Origin: Nostoc indistinguendum CM1-VF10
GTDB lineage: Bacteria; Cyanobacteriota; Cyanobacteriia; Cyanobacteriales; Nostocaceae
DNA length: 64,000 nt
Assembly (NCBI GenBank): GCA_019359215.1
Contig: JAHHHS010000030.1
Span: 1-64,000, forward strand
Direction: 5' to 3'
The notes below the pieces were generated by a model, which ran no database searches, had not been told where the DNA came from, and saw nothing but the letters and a program-made list of their open reading frames with translations. Positions within the stretch are counted from its first letter, which is position 1. Each line of letters opens with the position of its first letter. A program made the translations under genes and the position numbers. Shown here one piece after another: positions 1 to 8,339 of the stretch.

Positions 1-2
1 TG

Positions 3-107
3 GTTAATTTGATGGCAGGGCTTACTGCTTATACCTATTTGCCCAAAAAACCATCTATTGACATTTACCCAAAAGACTTACCTGCATTGCCTCCTGCTAT
101 TTTTTAG
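3..107 (+). CDS. C-terminal end of an insertion-sequence transposase (IS982-like), cut by the window edge
   Basis: An open frame enters from the left edge and stops with TAG at 105-107. The last 34 residues include VNLMAGLTAYTYLPKKPS, which resembles the end of IS982-family transposases (VNL..GL.AY...KKPS). Only five bases after the stop lies a terminal-repeat-like sequence (112-125), as expected for the right end of an IS. The catalytic domain is outside the window, so whether the element is intact cannot be judged. The family assignment rests on a short tail; another DDE family is possible. Confidence 0.5.
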   Translation, partial: VNLMAGLTAYTYLPKKPSIDIYPKDLPALPPAIF

Positions 108-111
108 TTCT

Positions 112-125
112 GTCGAACTCACGTT
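112..125. repeat. Right terminal inverted repeat of the insertion sequence
   Basis: GTCGAACTCACGTT follows the transposase stop by four bases. The same 14 bases occur at 18506-18519 as the right end of a 155-bp MITE-like element, supporting its role as the IS end. The left end of this IS is outside the window. Confidence 0.55.
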
Positions 126-525
126 GTTGATAAACAAAATCGTAGGGTGACTAAATTTTTTCTGGCTCTTAGCATAAGCGGCTAGTCCGTTATTTAAAAA
201 GCCTCCAGGAGAACGAAACCGAGTCGTTTTCACTCCTGTAGACCTTAACTTGGCGGTTTTCCAGAGGATTTTGAACTTGTCTTGTGGAGTATGGATTTTG
301 CTTATTGGCTGGTTCAACCCCAACTGTGGGGAGATACTTGGAGCAATACTACAAGCTGTAATCTTAGAGGCGATCGCGACAAAACTAATTATCTTCTGTT
401 GCTTGAGATAGTTGTCTGTCATCTCAGGCTTTTAAAAATTCGCCCAATCATAAAAGGTGGTTGGCATACCGACTGTGCAGATAGCTCTTAACTCGCAGAA
501 ATAGGTTCGACCTCTATACCACCCA
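126..525. other. Gene-poor stretch next to the IS end; possible interrupted reading frame
   Basis: No recognisable gene. A minus-strand frame begins at an ATG at 420-422 and runs into the IS end at about 126, so a short gene may have been broken by the insertion. Its product (starting MTDNYLKQQK) is not recognised. Shadow frames on the plus strand look non-coding. Confidence 0.3.
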
Positions 526-1614
526 TTATGAATAGGAACTAGCGATCGCTAGTTGAGCATGTTGCAATAATATGTCTTTATCCAGAGCATTTACAGGATA
601 TTGCGGTGTTACTGCCAGTAGTTTATCAACTCTTTCTCTGGCTGCTTCCACTACTGATTCATCTAAGCTGCCTTTACTGAGGGAATCGACGAAATCTTCA
701 GCAATCTGATAAGTTCTTTCTATAGATGATGAGTTGATATTACGCGAGACAATAAACAGGTCGCAGCCTGCATGAAATGACCGCGCCACAGTATCAGATT
801 TAATAAACATATCTGAGATAGCTTTCATATCCAAGTCGTCAGATACAACTACTCCCTCAAAACCAAGTTCCTCCCGAAGTATAGTTTTGAGGATAGCTTG
901 GGAAAGCGTTGCTGGCACATCGGCATCTATCTTAGGAAATAAAATATGGGCAGTCATAATCAAAGGAATCTGTACTTCGATTAAAGCTTTAAAAGGTATG
1001 AGTTCTCGAAGTCGCAGGTCTTCTAAAGTTAAATTGAGTATTGGTAGCTCAATGTGAGAGTCCTTGCTGGTATCTCCATGTCCGGGGAAGTGTTTGGCGC
1101 ATCCCAAAATTCCTGATTCTTGAAGTCCAAGGTAGTATTCACGCGCACCTTGAGTAGCAATTTCGGGAGTGTTACCAAAGGCGCGAGGCCCAATCACGGG
1201 GTTGTGGGGATAGGAAAAAATATCTGCTACAGGTGCCCAAGATAAATTTATTCCTAGTGATTTGAGTTCTAATGCTGTGGCTTTTGCTACTTCACGGGCG
1301 TGCGATCGCAGCAACAAAGCATGAGGAAACCGCGTAATCGGCAGTGGTGTACGAATTACACGACCTCCTTCATGATCCAGAGTCATAAACATCGAATCAC
1401 GTTCAGTATATTCTCGTATCTGATTATTTAAATCTTTGAAGCTTTCTAGCCAAACTTGATATGGAATGCTATCCAAAAAGTTTTTAGCAAAAAAGATCGC
1501 CCCAATCGGCTTTAATTCACTGAGTGCGCGTTTATCTTCATCGCTTAATGTAGTGCCGGAAATACCCAGAATCAGGTGATGTCCAAAGCGTTTTAGCTCT
1601 TGCGATACACTCAT
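526..1614 (-). CDS. nagZ: Beta-N-acetylhexosaminidase NagZ-like (glycoside hydrolase family 3)
   Basis: A 362-residue single-domain GH3 enzyme, the usual NagZ size. Visible hallmarks are KHFPGHGDTSKDSH near residues 174-187, the loop carrying the His-Asp acid/base pair, and VVSDDLDM near 256-263, which holds the catalytic aspartate nucleophile. The family removes N-acetylglucosamine from anhydro-muropeptides during peptidoglycan recycling in the cytoplasm. No signal peptide is seen, consistent with that location. The ATG at 1614 begins MSVSQELKRF. It stands alone and points toward the IS-disrupted end of the window. GH3 members with other beta-glucosaminide substrates exist, so the exact substrate is inferred. 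Confidence 0.93.
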   Translation of the reverse strand: MSVSQELKRFGHHLILGISGTTLSDEDKRALSELKPIGAIFFAKNFLDSIPYQVWLESFKDLNNQIREYTERDSMFMTLDHEGGRVIRTPLPITRFPHALLLRSHAREVAKATALELKSLGINLSWAPVADIFSYPHNPVIGPRAFGNTPEIATQGAREYYLGLQESGILGCAKHFPGHGDTSKDSHIELPILNLTLEDLRLRELIPFKALIEVQIPLIMTAHILFPKIDADVPATLSQAILKTILREELGFEGVVVSDDLDMKAISDMFIKSDTVARSFHAGCDLFIVSRNINSSSIERTYQIAEDFVDSLSKGSLDESVVEAARERVDKLLAVTPQYPVNALDKDILLQHAQLAIASSYS

Positions 1615-2164
1615 AATCTTTTACCTATAAGTTCTGCGGTAAACAACTGAGTTGTTCAACCTAAAGGATATAAACTTTTATCCTACATCCTTATGGTGAG
1701 TGAAAAGCTTTCAAAGGAAGGTTTTTATTCTCCTTGTGGAAAGTGCGTAAGTCCTAAGTTAGCCTTGATTTTTCCATTGTCAATGTATCCATCGGAGGAA
1801 ATCTTATAGGGAATCAACTAGTAATCTTTAAGCACTACCCTAAATATTTTTTCAGAGTAGATACACTGATTCCCAAAGAAATCAACTAGTTTAATACCAA
1901 GCTTGAGATTACTTATTTTCAGTCAAAGGAATTACTTTTGTTTACCTAAATTTCCTGCATATAAATCTAGATGAAATGTTCGCCAGAACCTATTAGCAAC
2001 AATGGTATTGGCAATTTTGTTAGGTAGGTGTTCGTATGTAAAATCCCCTTTGGCAAAAGTTTTTTGGAAGAGCGATCGCACAATAACTGCCAAATGTTAC
2101 GGTTTGCAACGTATAATGAGAATCGACAAAACCATTAAGAAATATTGAAGGGCATTAGGGTTAA
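1615..2164. other. Divergent intergenic region between nagZ and crtP
   Basis: 550 bases with no coding signal; it must carry the promoters of nagZ (left) and crtP (right). A short motif, ATCAACTAGT, occurs twice (about 1813 and 1879), and a HIP1 octamer sits near 2073. No confident operator or RNA was seen. Confidence 0.5.
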
Positions 2165-3604
2165 ATGCGAGTAGCGATCGCGGGTGCTGGTCTAGCAGGA
2201 CTTTCCTGCGCGAAATATCTCACGGACGCAGGTCACACTCCCATTGTCTTGGAAAGCCGGGACGTACTGGGTGGTCTGGTTGCGGCGTGGAAAGACTCTG
2301 ACGGCGACTGGTACGAAACCGGGTTACACGCCTTCTTTGGGGCATATCCTAATATGCTCCAAATGCTCAAGGAGTTGGGCATTGAAGACAGACTCCAGTG
2401 GAAAGAGCATACGTTGATTTTCAATCAACCAGACAAGCCTGGAACACTCTCACGTTTTGATGTTCCAGATATTCCATCTCCTTTCAACGTGATTGCATCG
2501 ATTCTTCGCAACAAAGATATGTTGACTTGGGAGCAGAAGATTCGATTTGCAGTTGGCCTACTTCCAGCAGTGGTTCGGGGTCAAAAGTATGTTGAAGAGA
2601 TGGACAAGTACAGCTTCTTAGATTGGTTGAAAAGGCAAGGTGTTGACGAGCGAGTAACTAGTGACGTTTTTATCGCCGCATGTAAAGCACTCACCTTTAT
2701 CAATCCTGATGAAGTTTCGTCAACAATTCTCCTAACTGCACTGAATCGCTTTCTGCAAGAACGGTATGGCTCCAAGATTGCATTTTTGGATGGTTCTCCC
2801 ACAGAACGTCTATGCAGCCCGATCGTAGATTACATCACAGAACGCGGTGGAGAAGTGCGCTTGAATGCCCCCTTGAAAGAGATTTTGCTCAACGCCGATG
2901 GCACGGTAAAAGGATACTTGATTCGAGGCTTAAATGGGGCAGAAGATGAAGTTATCACAGCAGATTCATATGTATCTGCCATGTCGGTTGATCCTCTGAA
3001 GGTCATGTTGCCTAAACCTTGGAAGCTTATGGAGTTTTTTCAAAAGCTAGAAGGCTTGGAAGGAGTACCAGTGATTAACCTGCATCTGTGGTTTGACCGG
3101 AAACTTACAGAAATTGATCACTTGCTTTTTTCGCGATCGCCCCTCCTAAGCGTTTATGCTGATATGAGCAATACCTGCCGTGAATACGCCAACCCCAATC
3201 GCTCAATGCTGGAATTAGTTTTAGCTCCGGCAAAAGATTGGATTGCCAAATCCGATGAGGAAATTGTGGCAGCAACGCTTGCTGAATTGGAAAAACTTTT
3301 CCCCGACCACTTTGGGGGAGACAATCCAGCAACATTGCTGAAATCTCATGTGGTGAAAACGCCGCGTTCAGTTTACAAAGCGACCCCAGGTCGTCAACAG
3401 TACCGTCCCGCACAAGTTACGCCCATTGCCAACTTCTATCTCGCCGGAAGTTATACCATGCAACGCTACTTAGGCAGTATGGAAGGTGCCGTACTTTCTG
3501 GTAAGCTGACAGCGCAGGCAATTTCTGAGGCTCTCCCGGTAGCAAATTCCTCAAACCTGCAAATGCTCACCCGACCGCCCGCAACGAATGCTGCAACTGC
3601 CTGA
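2165..3604 (+). CDS. crtP: 15-cis-phytoene desaturase
   Basis: A 479-residue plant/cyanobacterial-type phytoene desaturase (Pds/CrtP). The N-terminus MRVAIAGAGLAGLSCAKYL is the dinucleotide-binding GxGxxG fold for FAD. It is followed by LGGLVAAW and ETGLHAFFGAYPN, both characteristic of CrtP rather than of the bacterial CrtI type. The C-terminal NFYLAGSYTMQRYLGSMEGA completes the FAD site. It introduces the first two double bonds into phytoene to give zeta-carotene, passing electrons to plastoquinone at the thylakoid. The frame overlaps the start of crtB by 17 bases, so the two are very likely one transcript, the standard crtP-crtB operon of cyanobacteria. Confidence 0.97.
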   Translation: MRVAIAGAGLAGLSCAKYLTDAGHTPIVLESRDVLGGLVAAWKDSDGDWYETGLHAFFGAYPNMLQMLKELGIEDRLQWKEHTLIFNQPDKPGTLSRFDVPDIPSPFNVIASILRNKDMLTWEQKIRFAVGLLPAVVRGQKYVEEMDKYSFLDWLKRQGVDERVTSDVFIAACKALTFINPDEVSSTILLTALNRFLQERYGSKIAFLDGSPTERLCSPIVDYITERGGEVRLNAPLKEILLNADGTVKGYLIRGLNGAEDEVITADSYVSAMSVDPLKVMLPKPWKLMEFFQKLEGLEGVPVINLHLWFDRKLTEIDHLLFSRSPLLSVYADMSNTCREYANPNRSMLELVLAPAKDWIAKSDEEIVAATLAELEKLFPDHFGGDNPATLLKSHVVKTPRSVYKATPGRQQYRPAQVTPIANFYLAGSYTMQRYLGSMEGAVLSGKLTAQAISEALPVANSSNLQMLTRPPATNAATA

Positions 3605-4520
3605 TTCCCCCCCGCGCATGAAAACGCTGGTCTCTGTAGACGAGTCATACAAACTTTGCCGACATCTCACAGCAAAGTATGCCAAGACTTTTTACCTGGG
3701 TACTTTGCTCATGAGTCCGGTAAAACGTCAATCTATTTGGTCAATTTACGCTTGGTGTCGCCGTACAGATGAATTGGTGGATGGGCCCGCATCTGCTATT
3801 ACCACGCCAGAAACCCTAGACCTATGGGAACAGCAGCTGGAATCGATTTTTGCGGGACACCCATTAGAAAATTACGATGTCGCTTTAGCTGATACCCTCC
3901 AGCGCTTTCCGATGGACATTCAGCCCTTTCGGGATATGATTGCCGGTCAGCGCATGGATTTATATCGCAGTCGTTATGAAACCTTTGAGGACTTATACCT
4001 CTACTGTTACCGCGTTGCTGGCACTGTTGGCTTAATGTCAACAGCAGTTATGGGTGTGGATAGCACCATGTACACCGCTCCGTGGCAGCAGAACAAACAA
4101 CCTTATGTTCCCACAAAAGAAGCGATCGCTCTGGGAATTGCCAATCAACTCACCAACATCCTGCGGGATGTGGGAGAAGATGCCAAACGGGGGCGAATCT
4201 ACATTCCCCTTGAGGACTTAGAAAAATTCAACTACACCGAACAAGACTTCTTCAAAGGTGTAGTAGATGATCGTTGGCGGGCATTGATGCGTTTTCAAAT
4301 TGATCGGGCCCGCCAATTTTATACTACATCAGATGAGGGAATTACTTATTTATCATCCGATGCCCGTTGGCCTGTATGGGCAGCATCAATGTTGTACGGT
4401 CAGATTTTGGAGGTGATTGAACGCAACGATTACGATGTGTTCAGTCAGAGGGCTTTCGTTCCCCAGTGGAAAAAGTTACGCACCTTGCCCTTAGCTTGGA
4501 TGCGATCGCAAGTCCTTTAA
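3588..4520 (+). CDS. crtB: Phytoene synthase
   Basis: A 310-residue squalene/phytoene synthase that condenses two geranylgeranyl diphosphates to phytoene, the committed step of carotenoid synthesis. Both Mg-diphosphate aspartate motifs are visible: RRTDELVDGP (residues 58-67) and NQLTNILRDVGEDAKRGR (about 187-204). The chosen ATG (MLQLPDSPPR) overlaps crtP by 17 bases and matches remembered Nostoc CrtB N-termini. An in-frame ATG at 3618 is the alternative, and neither has a strong Shine-Dalgarno, consistent with translational coupling to crtP. The HIP1 octamer occurs within the gene. Confidence 0.97.
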   Translation: MLQLPDSPPRMKTLVSVDESYKLCRHLTAKYAKTFYLGTLLMSPVKRQSIWSIYAWCRRTDELVDGPASAITTPETLDLWEQQLESIFAGHPLENYDVALADTLQRFPMDIQPFRDMIAGQRMDLYRSRYETFEDLYLYCYRVAGTVGLMSTAVMGVDSTMYTAPWQQNKQPYVPTKEAIALGIANQLTNILRDVGEDAKRGRIYIPLEDLEKFNYTEQDFFKGVVDDRWRALMRFQIDRARQFYTTSDEGITYLSSDARWPVWAASMLYGQILEVIERNDYDVFSQRAFVPQWKKLRTLPLAWMRSQVL

Positions 4521-4527
4521 AAAATTA

Positions 4528-4622
4528 GTCATTTGTCCCTAGTCCTTGGTCCTTAGTGTTTTATAAATAACCAACGGCTAATGACAAATGACAAATGACC
4601 AATGACAAATAACTATTGACTC
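4528..4622. repeat. Heptamer-type short tandem repeats (AATGACA / TCATTTG)
   Basis: Copies of a seven-base unit around AATGACAAATGAC alternate with its complement (GTCATTTGTCC) after crtB. The same repeat type appears at 22558, 31662 and 52300. Such STRR arrays are typical of heterocystous cyanobacterial intergenic DNA, and the inverted halves could fold into a transcript-end hairpin. Confidence 0.75.
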
Positions 4623-4661
4623 TTAAAAGCAAGTCTGGTAACATTGATATTCGTGAGTCAT

Positions 4662-4753
4662 GGAGAGGTGGCTGAGTGGTCGAAAGCGGCAGATTGCTAA
4701 TCTGTTGTACGGCAGGCAACTCCGTACCGAGGGTTCGAATCCCTCCCTCTCCG
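4662..4753 (+). tRNA. tRNA-Ser (anticodon GCU)
   Basis: A 92-base class II tRNA. The acceptor stem GGAGAGG pairs with CCTCTCC before discriminator G. The anticodon stem-loop is CAGATTGCTAATCTG (anticodon GCT, reading AGC/AGU), followed by a long variable arm and the T-arm GGGTTCGAATCCC. CCA is not encoded. A T-run follows directly. Confidence 0.97.
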
Positions 4754-4944
4754 TTTTTCAGGTTTTAATACACAGAGTGTTTTCTGTGTTGAGCAATAAT
4801 ATTAATGCAAGGGTAAATATTTCTACTCCCAAAGATGGATGATATGATTTATCATTTGGAGTCTTGCTAAGATACAGCTAACTTACAAACCTAGTTTGTA
4901 TCTTAACTTTTAGGCTCCTAAATATCTGAGGAGTAAAATTACCT

Positions 4945-6264
4945 ATGAGAAAAATTAGCGCCGCCTTAACCTTTAGTATAGCTACCCTGGCAATTGGGTT
5001 CTTAGTTGGGGCTTGTGGTGATACCAGTACCCCGAATGGCACAACTAACAACGGAAGTACCGCTACCCCAGCAGCATCAACTACCACAAGCAGTGCTAAA
5101 GGGCTAAAAATTGGTTCCCTGCTACCGACAACCGGCGATTTGGCTTCTGTTGGACAGCAGATGCTAGGTTCTGTTCCTTTACTCGTCGATACAGTCAATG
5201 CTTGCGGTGGGGTGAATGGTGAATCGGTGAACTTGGTGCAAGTAGACGACCAAACCGACCCCAAAGCTGGTGCTGCCGGTATGACTAAACTAGCAACTTT
5301 AGATAAAGTAGCAGGTGTAGTTGGCTCCTTTGCCAGTAGTGTTTCTAGTGCAGCAGTCTCCATTGCCACGCCGAATAAAGTTATGCTGGTTTCTCCTGGT
5401 AGTACCAGTCCCGTGTTTACTGAAAAGGCACAAAAAGGCGACTTTCAAGGCTTTTGGGCGCGTACAGCTCCCCCCGATACGTACCAAGCACTGGCATTAG
5501 CTCAACTTGCCAATAAGAAAGGTTTCAAGCGAGTTTCTACAGTCGTGATTAATAACGACTATGGCGTTGGCTTTGAAAAAGCATTTGTACAAACTTTTGA
5601 AAAATTGGGTGGAACCATCGTTAATAAAGGCAAACCTGTCCGCTACGACCCGAAAGCCCAAACATTTGATACAGAAGCTGCTGCTGCTTTTGCTGGTAAT
5701 CCAGATGCAGTCCTGGCTGTACTGTACGCTGAAACTGGCAGTTTATTCCTGAAAGCCGCATATCAGCAAGGTGTAGCTAAGGGAGTGCAGATTCTGCTTA
5801 CAGATGGCGTGAAATCACCTACTTTCCCAGAACAAGTTGGCAAAGGTAGTGATGGTAAGTATATTTTAACTGGAGCGATCGGTACAGTACCAGGTTCCGA
5901 TGGTAAAGCACTAGAAGCTTTCAACAACTTGTGGAAGGATAAAAAGGGTGGTGCGCCAGGGGAATATGCCCCTCAAGCTTGGGATGCGGCTGCCTTGTTG
6001 ACGTTGGCAGCACAAGCCGCTAAAGAAAATACAGGTGTTGGCGTAGCCAGCAAAATCCGTGAAGTTGCTAATGGGCCTGGCACAGAAGTCACCGATGTCT
6101 GCGAGGGACTGAAGTTACTTAAAGCGGGTCAAGATATCAACTATCAAGGAGCTAGCGGCAACGTAGATGTTGATGCTAATGGTGATGTTGTTGGGGTATA
6201 CGATGTTTGGACAGTAGAAGACGATGGCAAAATCAAGGTGATTGACAAAGTTACCCCCAAGTAG
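4945..6264 (+). CDS. ABC-transporter substrate-binding lipoprotein, branched-chain/neutral amino acid type (NatB/LivK-like)
   Basis: A 439-residue periplasmic-binding protein. The N-terminus is a lipoprotein signal, with a hydrophobic stretch ending LVGAC (lipobox, Cys about 24), followed by a Thr/Ser/Asn-rich linker. The mature part begins LKIGSLLPTTGDLASVG and contains VVGSFASSVSSAAV and INNDYGVGFEKAFV, which are ligand-pocket features of the LivK/AmiC fold (Peripla_BP_6). The family captures amino acids or related small solutes for an ABC importer. In Anabaena the NatABCDE system uses a similar protein encoded away from its permeases, as here, where no permease or ATPase gene is adjacent. 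Substrate is inferred; urea or amide binding cannot be excluded. Confidence 0.9.
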   Translation: MRKISAALTFSIATLAIGFLVGACGDTSTPNGTTNNGSTATPAASTTTSSAKGLKIGSLLPTTGDLASVGQQMLGSVPLLVDTVNACGGVNGESVNLVQVDDQTDPKAGAAGMTKLATLDKVAGVVGSFASSVSSAAVSIATPNKVMLVSPGSTSPVFTEKAQKGDFQGFWARTAPPDTYQALALAQLANKKGFKRVSTVVINNDYGVGFEKAFVQTFEKLGGTIVNKGKPVRYDPKAQTFDTEAAAAFAGNPDAVLAVLYAETGSLFLKAAYQQGVAKGVQILLTDGVKSPTFPEQVGKGSDGKYILTGAIGTVPGSDGKALEAFNNLWKDKKGGAPGEYAPQAWDAAALLTLAAQAAKENTGVGVASKIREVANGPGTEVTDVCEGLKLLKAGQDINYQGASGNVDVDANGDVVGVYDVWTVEDDGKIKVIDKVTPK

Positions 6265-6275
6265 AAAGTGAGGAA

Positions 6276-6331
6276 TTAGGAGTTATGAATGAAATATTAT
6301 TAACTCTCAACTCCTAATTCATAACTCCTAA
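6276..6331. terminator. Bidirectional terminator-like inverted repeat between convergent genes
   Basis: TTAGGAGTTATGAAT (6276-6290) is perfectly complementary to ATTCATAACTCCTAA (6317-6331). It lies in the short gap between the stop codons of the convergent binding-protein and outer-membrane genes, so it can serve both. There is no strong T-run. The arms resemble the dispersed 'taggagtta' repeat seen elsewhere. Confidence 0.5.
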
Positions 6332-6334
6332 CTC

Positions 6335-7183
6335 TTAAAACCCACTGAAGTTGTAACCAACTCCTAACAACAAGCCTATATCAGTCTCATTGAAAAATCC
6401 GGCATTCACAGCAGCCGTCGCCGTGAATTGAGGACTTAGAGGCACATCAATGCCACCAGATACTAAAAAGGCAAATTGCGAATCATCACCAGTTTTGTAA
6501 GCTGCACCTACTCCAACGTAAGGTGCAATTGCTAATGGTTCGCTAAAAGCATCTGCTGACTGAAAGGTAAAATCGTAGGTTATGGGAAGTAGAATTGTGG
6601 TGTTGTCCCCTAATACAGCTGAGGGTCGCACAGATATAGAATTTGTCAGTCCGATTTTGCTGACTACTGCGAAGTTACCGTCGCCCAAAGATGAGTCCCC
6701 ACCACTCAAACCAATGTTAGCAGCGACGCCAATATAGCTGCTGCCGCCACTAGTAGTTCTACCTAAATCTATATCTGATTGCGCCACTCTGGTATCAGAT
6801 GGTTGAGCAATAGTTTGAGAAGTTGGTTTTACAGACTTAGAGGTGAGCGTCGTAGATGAGGTTGCCACTGTGCCTGGAATGGGTGTTAGTGTAGCACTGG
6901 CGTTTTCCTGTATTGCAGTATTGGATAACTGCTGTCCTTTAGTTAAATTTCTTACTGTAAATGTTTCAGTTGTTTCTGTAGAGAGATTTTGACTTGCAGT
7001 ATCTAGTTCTGCACTAAACTCGTTGGGAGACGCTACGGTTGCGGAAGGGTTGGTTAATGTCTGACTGCTCACCTTGTCCCCTGTCTGGGCATTTGCAGAT
7101 AACCCACTACTCAAGACTGCAAGAGCAGCTATACTTGGCAACCAAAAAACACCTTTACGAAAAAAAATAGTATTCACGTTCAC
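6335..7183 (-). CDS. Predicted secreted outer-membrane beta-barrel protein of unknown function
   Basis: 282 residues with a clear Sec signal peptide, FWLPSIAALAVLSSGLSANA, with cleavage after the Ala-rich end near residue 32. Residues 35-140 are Ser/Thr-rich and probably unstructured. The second half alternates polar and hydrophobic residues as in beta-strands, with Gly-rich turns (YVGVGAAYKTGDDS) and ends LLLGVGYNFSGF. A final Phe after a strand is the usual outer-membrane insertion signal. I do not recognise the family by name. It is convergent with the binding protein upstream, which does not suggest a shared role. The preceding 640 bases are gene-free. Confidence 0.75.
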   Translation of the reverse strand: MNVNTIFFRKGVFWLPSIAALAVLSSGLSANAQTGDKVSSQTLTNPSATVASPNEFSAELDTASQNLSTETTETFTVRNLTKGQQLSNTAIQENASATLTPIPGTVATSSTTLTSKSVKPTSQTIAQPSDTRVAQSDIDLGRTTSGGSSYIGVAANIGLSGGDSSLGDGNFAVVSKIGLTNSISVRPSAVLGDNTTILLPITYDFTFQSADAFSEPLAIAPYVGVGAAYKTGDDSQFAFLVSGGIDVPLSPQFTATAAVNAGFFNETDIGLLLGVGYNFSGF

Positions 7184-7824
7184 TCCTAAAACAATATTGC
7201 CACGAAAAATAAACAGTTTTGTTGATTGAAGTCAACAAATTCGGGCAATATTCAAAATTTAACACCAAAAAATCGGTTTTTCCATTCTGACTTTGCTGGG
7301 ACTAGTTAATATTTACTAGCAAAAAATTAAATATTTATCCTAAATATCTGAAATTTGACAGATGACAAAAATTATCTTGGCTTTAGATAAAGAATCTATT
7401 TGTTGAAGAGGTTATTAGGATTACTAGAAATTTTACCAAAAAGCTTAGTCTACACCAACACCTAGCTCTCTTAGTCTTTGTGCTAACTGTTGAGTACATT
7501 GGCTTGAATCTGGTAGAGTGCGTTATAGACATTAGTCCTAACACAGCGAGAATCTTAGATGGTGCGTTAGCCTAGGGTATAACACACCCTTGTATATTAC
7601 AAAGAGAAAGGGAGAATTCCAGGCAACGGCGACTACAAGAGAAGGGCTTACCATAGGGTATGGTTGGTCTATTTACGCCATACTTTACTAGAAATTAAGC
7701 TTTGCAACAAAAAAAGCTGATTGTAAAGTTATATTACGAAGCTTGCAAAAATATTTAGAAATTGTCTACAAAGCAAACATGGTTCTAACGTAGAACCTAT
7801 TAGGAGAGACTTGAGGCAAATGTG
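7184..7824. other. Gene-free intergenic region
   Basis: 640 AT-rich bases between divergent genes. A short inverted pair (GTTGATTGAAGTCAAC, about 7211-7226) is close to the start of the outer-membrane gene and could be an operator. Around 7560-7600 there is a fragment resembling a dispersed Nostoc repeat (ggtgcgttagcc). No coding potential was recognised. Confidence 0.45.
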
Positions 7825-8142
7825 ATGAGCGGAAATAATATTCAAAAGTATCGGTTTGTCTGTACCCTGACTTTCGGTGACATCTACGGTCAAATAATTG
7901 TTTGGTTGATTACAATTACCCTAAGTTTGGCATCAGCCTTGGCGCTAATGGGTGCCAAGCGACCCGTGTACGCTTTAGCAACAGCTGGTCTTGTCGTTCT
8001 ACTATCGCTACCTTTCTTGTTGTTTGCGTTTGTCACTACCTTGTTAAATCATATTGAAGTCACTCCTGTAGGGTCTGGAACCAAAATGGAACCCATGCCA
8101 GGTAATGTGTCTCAGCAACAACCTGTACAAGCAACTAGCTGA
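7825..8142 (+). CDS. Small membrane protein, conserved-hypothetical type
   Basis: 105 residues with two predicted membrane helices (residues about 22-43 and 50-75) and a polar Gln/Pro-rich C-terminal tail. The ATG at 7825 has GAGG eight bases upstream and is preferred to the GTG just before it. I do not recognise a named family. It is followed by a perfect 11-bp stem and T-run (8141-8190), so it is probably a single-gene transcript separate from sdhA. Confidence 0.7.
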   Translation: MSGNNIQKYRFVCTLTFGDIYGQIIVWLITITLSLASALALMGAKRPVYALATAGLVVLLSLPFLLFAFVTTLLNHIEVTPVGSGTKMEPMPGNVSQQQPVQATS

Positions 8143-8190
8143 AGAGTTAGGAGTTAGGAGTTATAAGTGAAGACCTAACTCTTCATTTTT
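8141..8190 (+). terminator. Rho-independent terminator after the small membrane protein gene
   Basis: GAAGAGTTAGG (8141-8151) pairs perfectly with CCTAACTCTTC (8174-8184) and is followed by ATTTTT. The stem begins within the stop codon of the preceding gene. Confidence 0.7.
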
Positions 8191-8339
8191 AACTTTTCAC
8201 TGTTAATTTCAAAATTTGTATTAACATCCCTGTCTATAGGCAGGGAATTTTTTTGTAGAGATGTCACAGTCGCAACGCACTACCTGATTAATCACCTCTC
8301 TACAATAGAACAGCAGGGGTTTGCAATCAGGGGCTAATT

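Noticed and set aside
4660..4842. 60-residue open frame on the plus strand
   Set aside because: It overlaps the whole tRNA-Ser gene; the frame is a by-product of the tRNA sequence.
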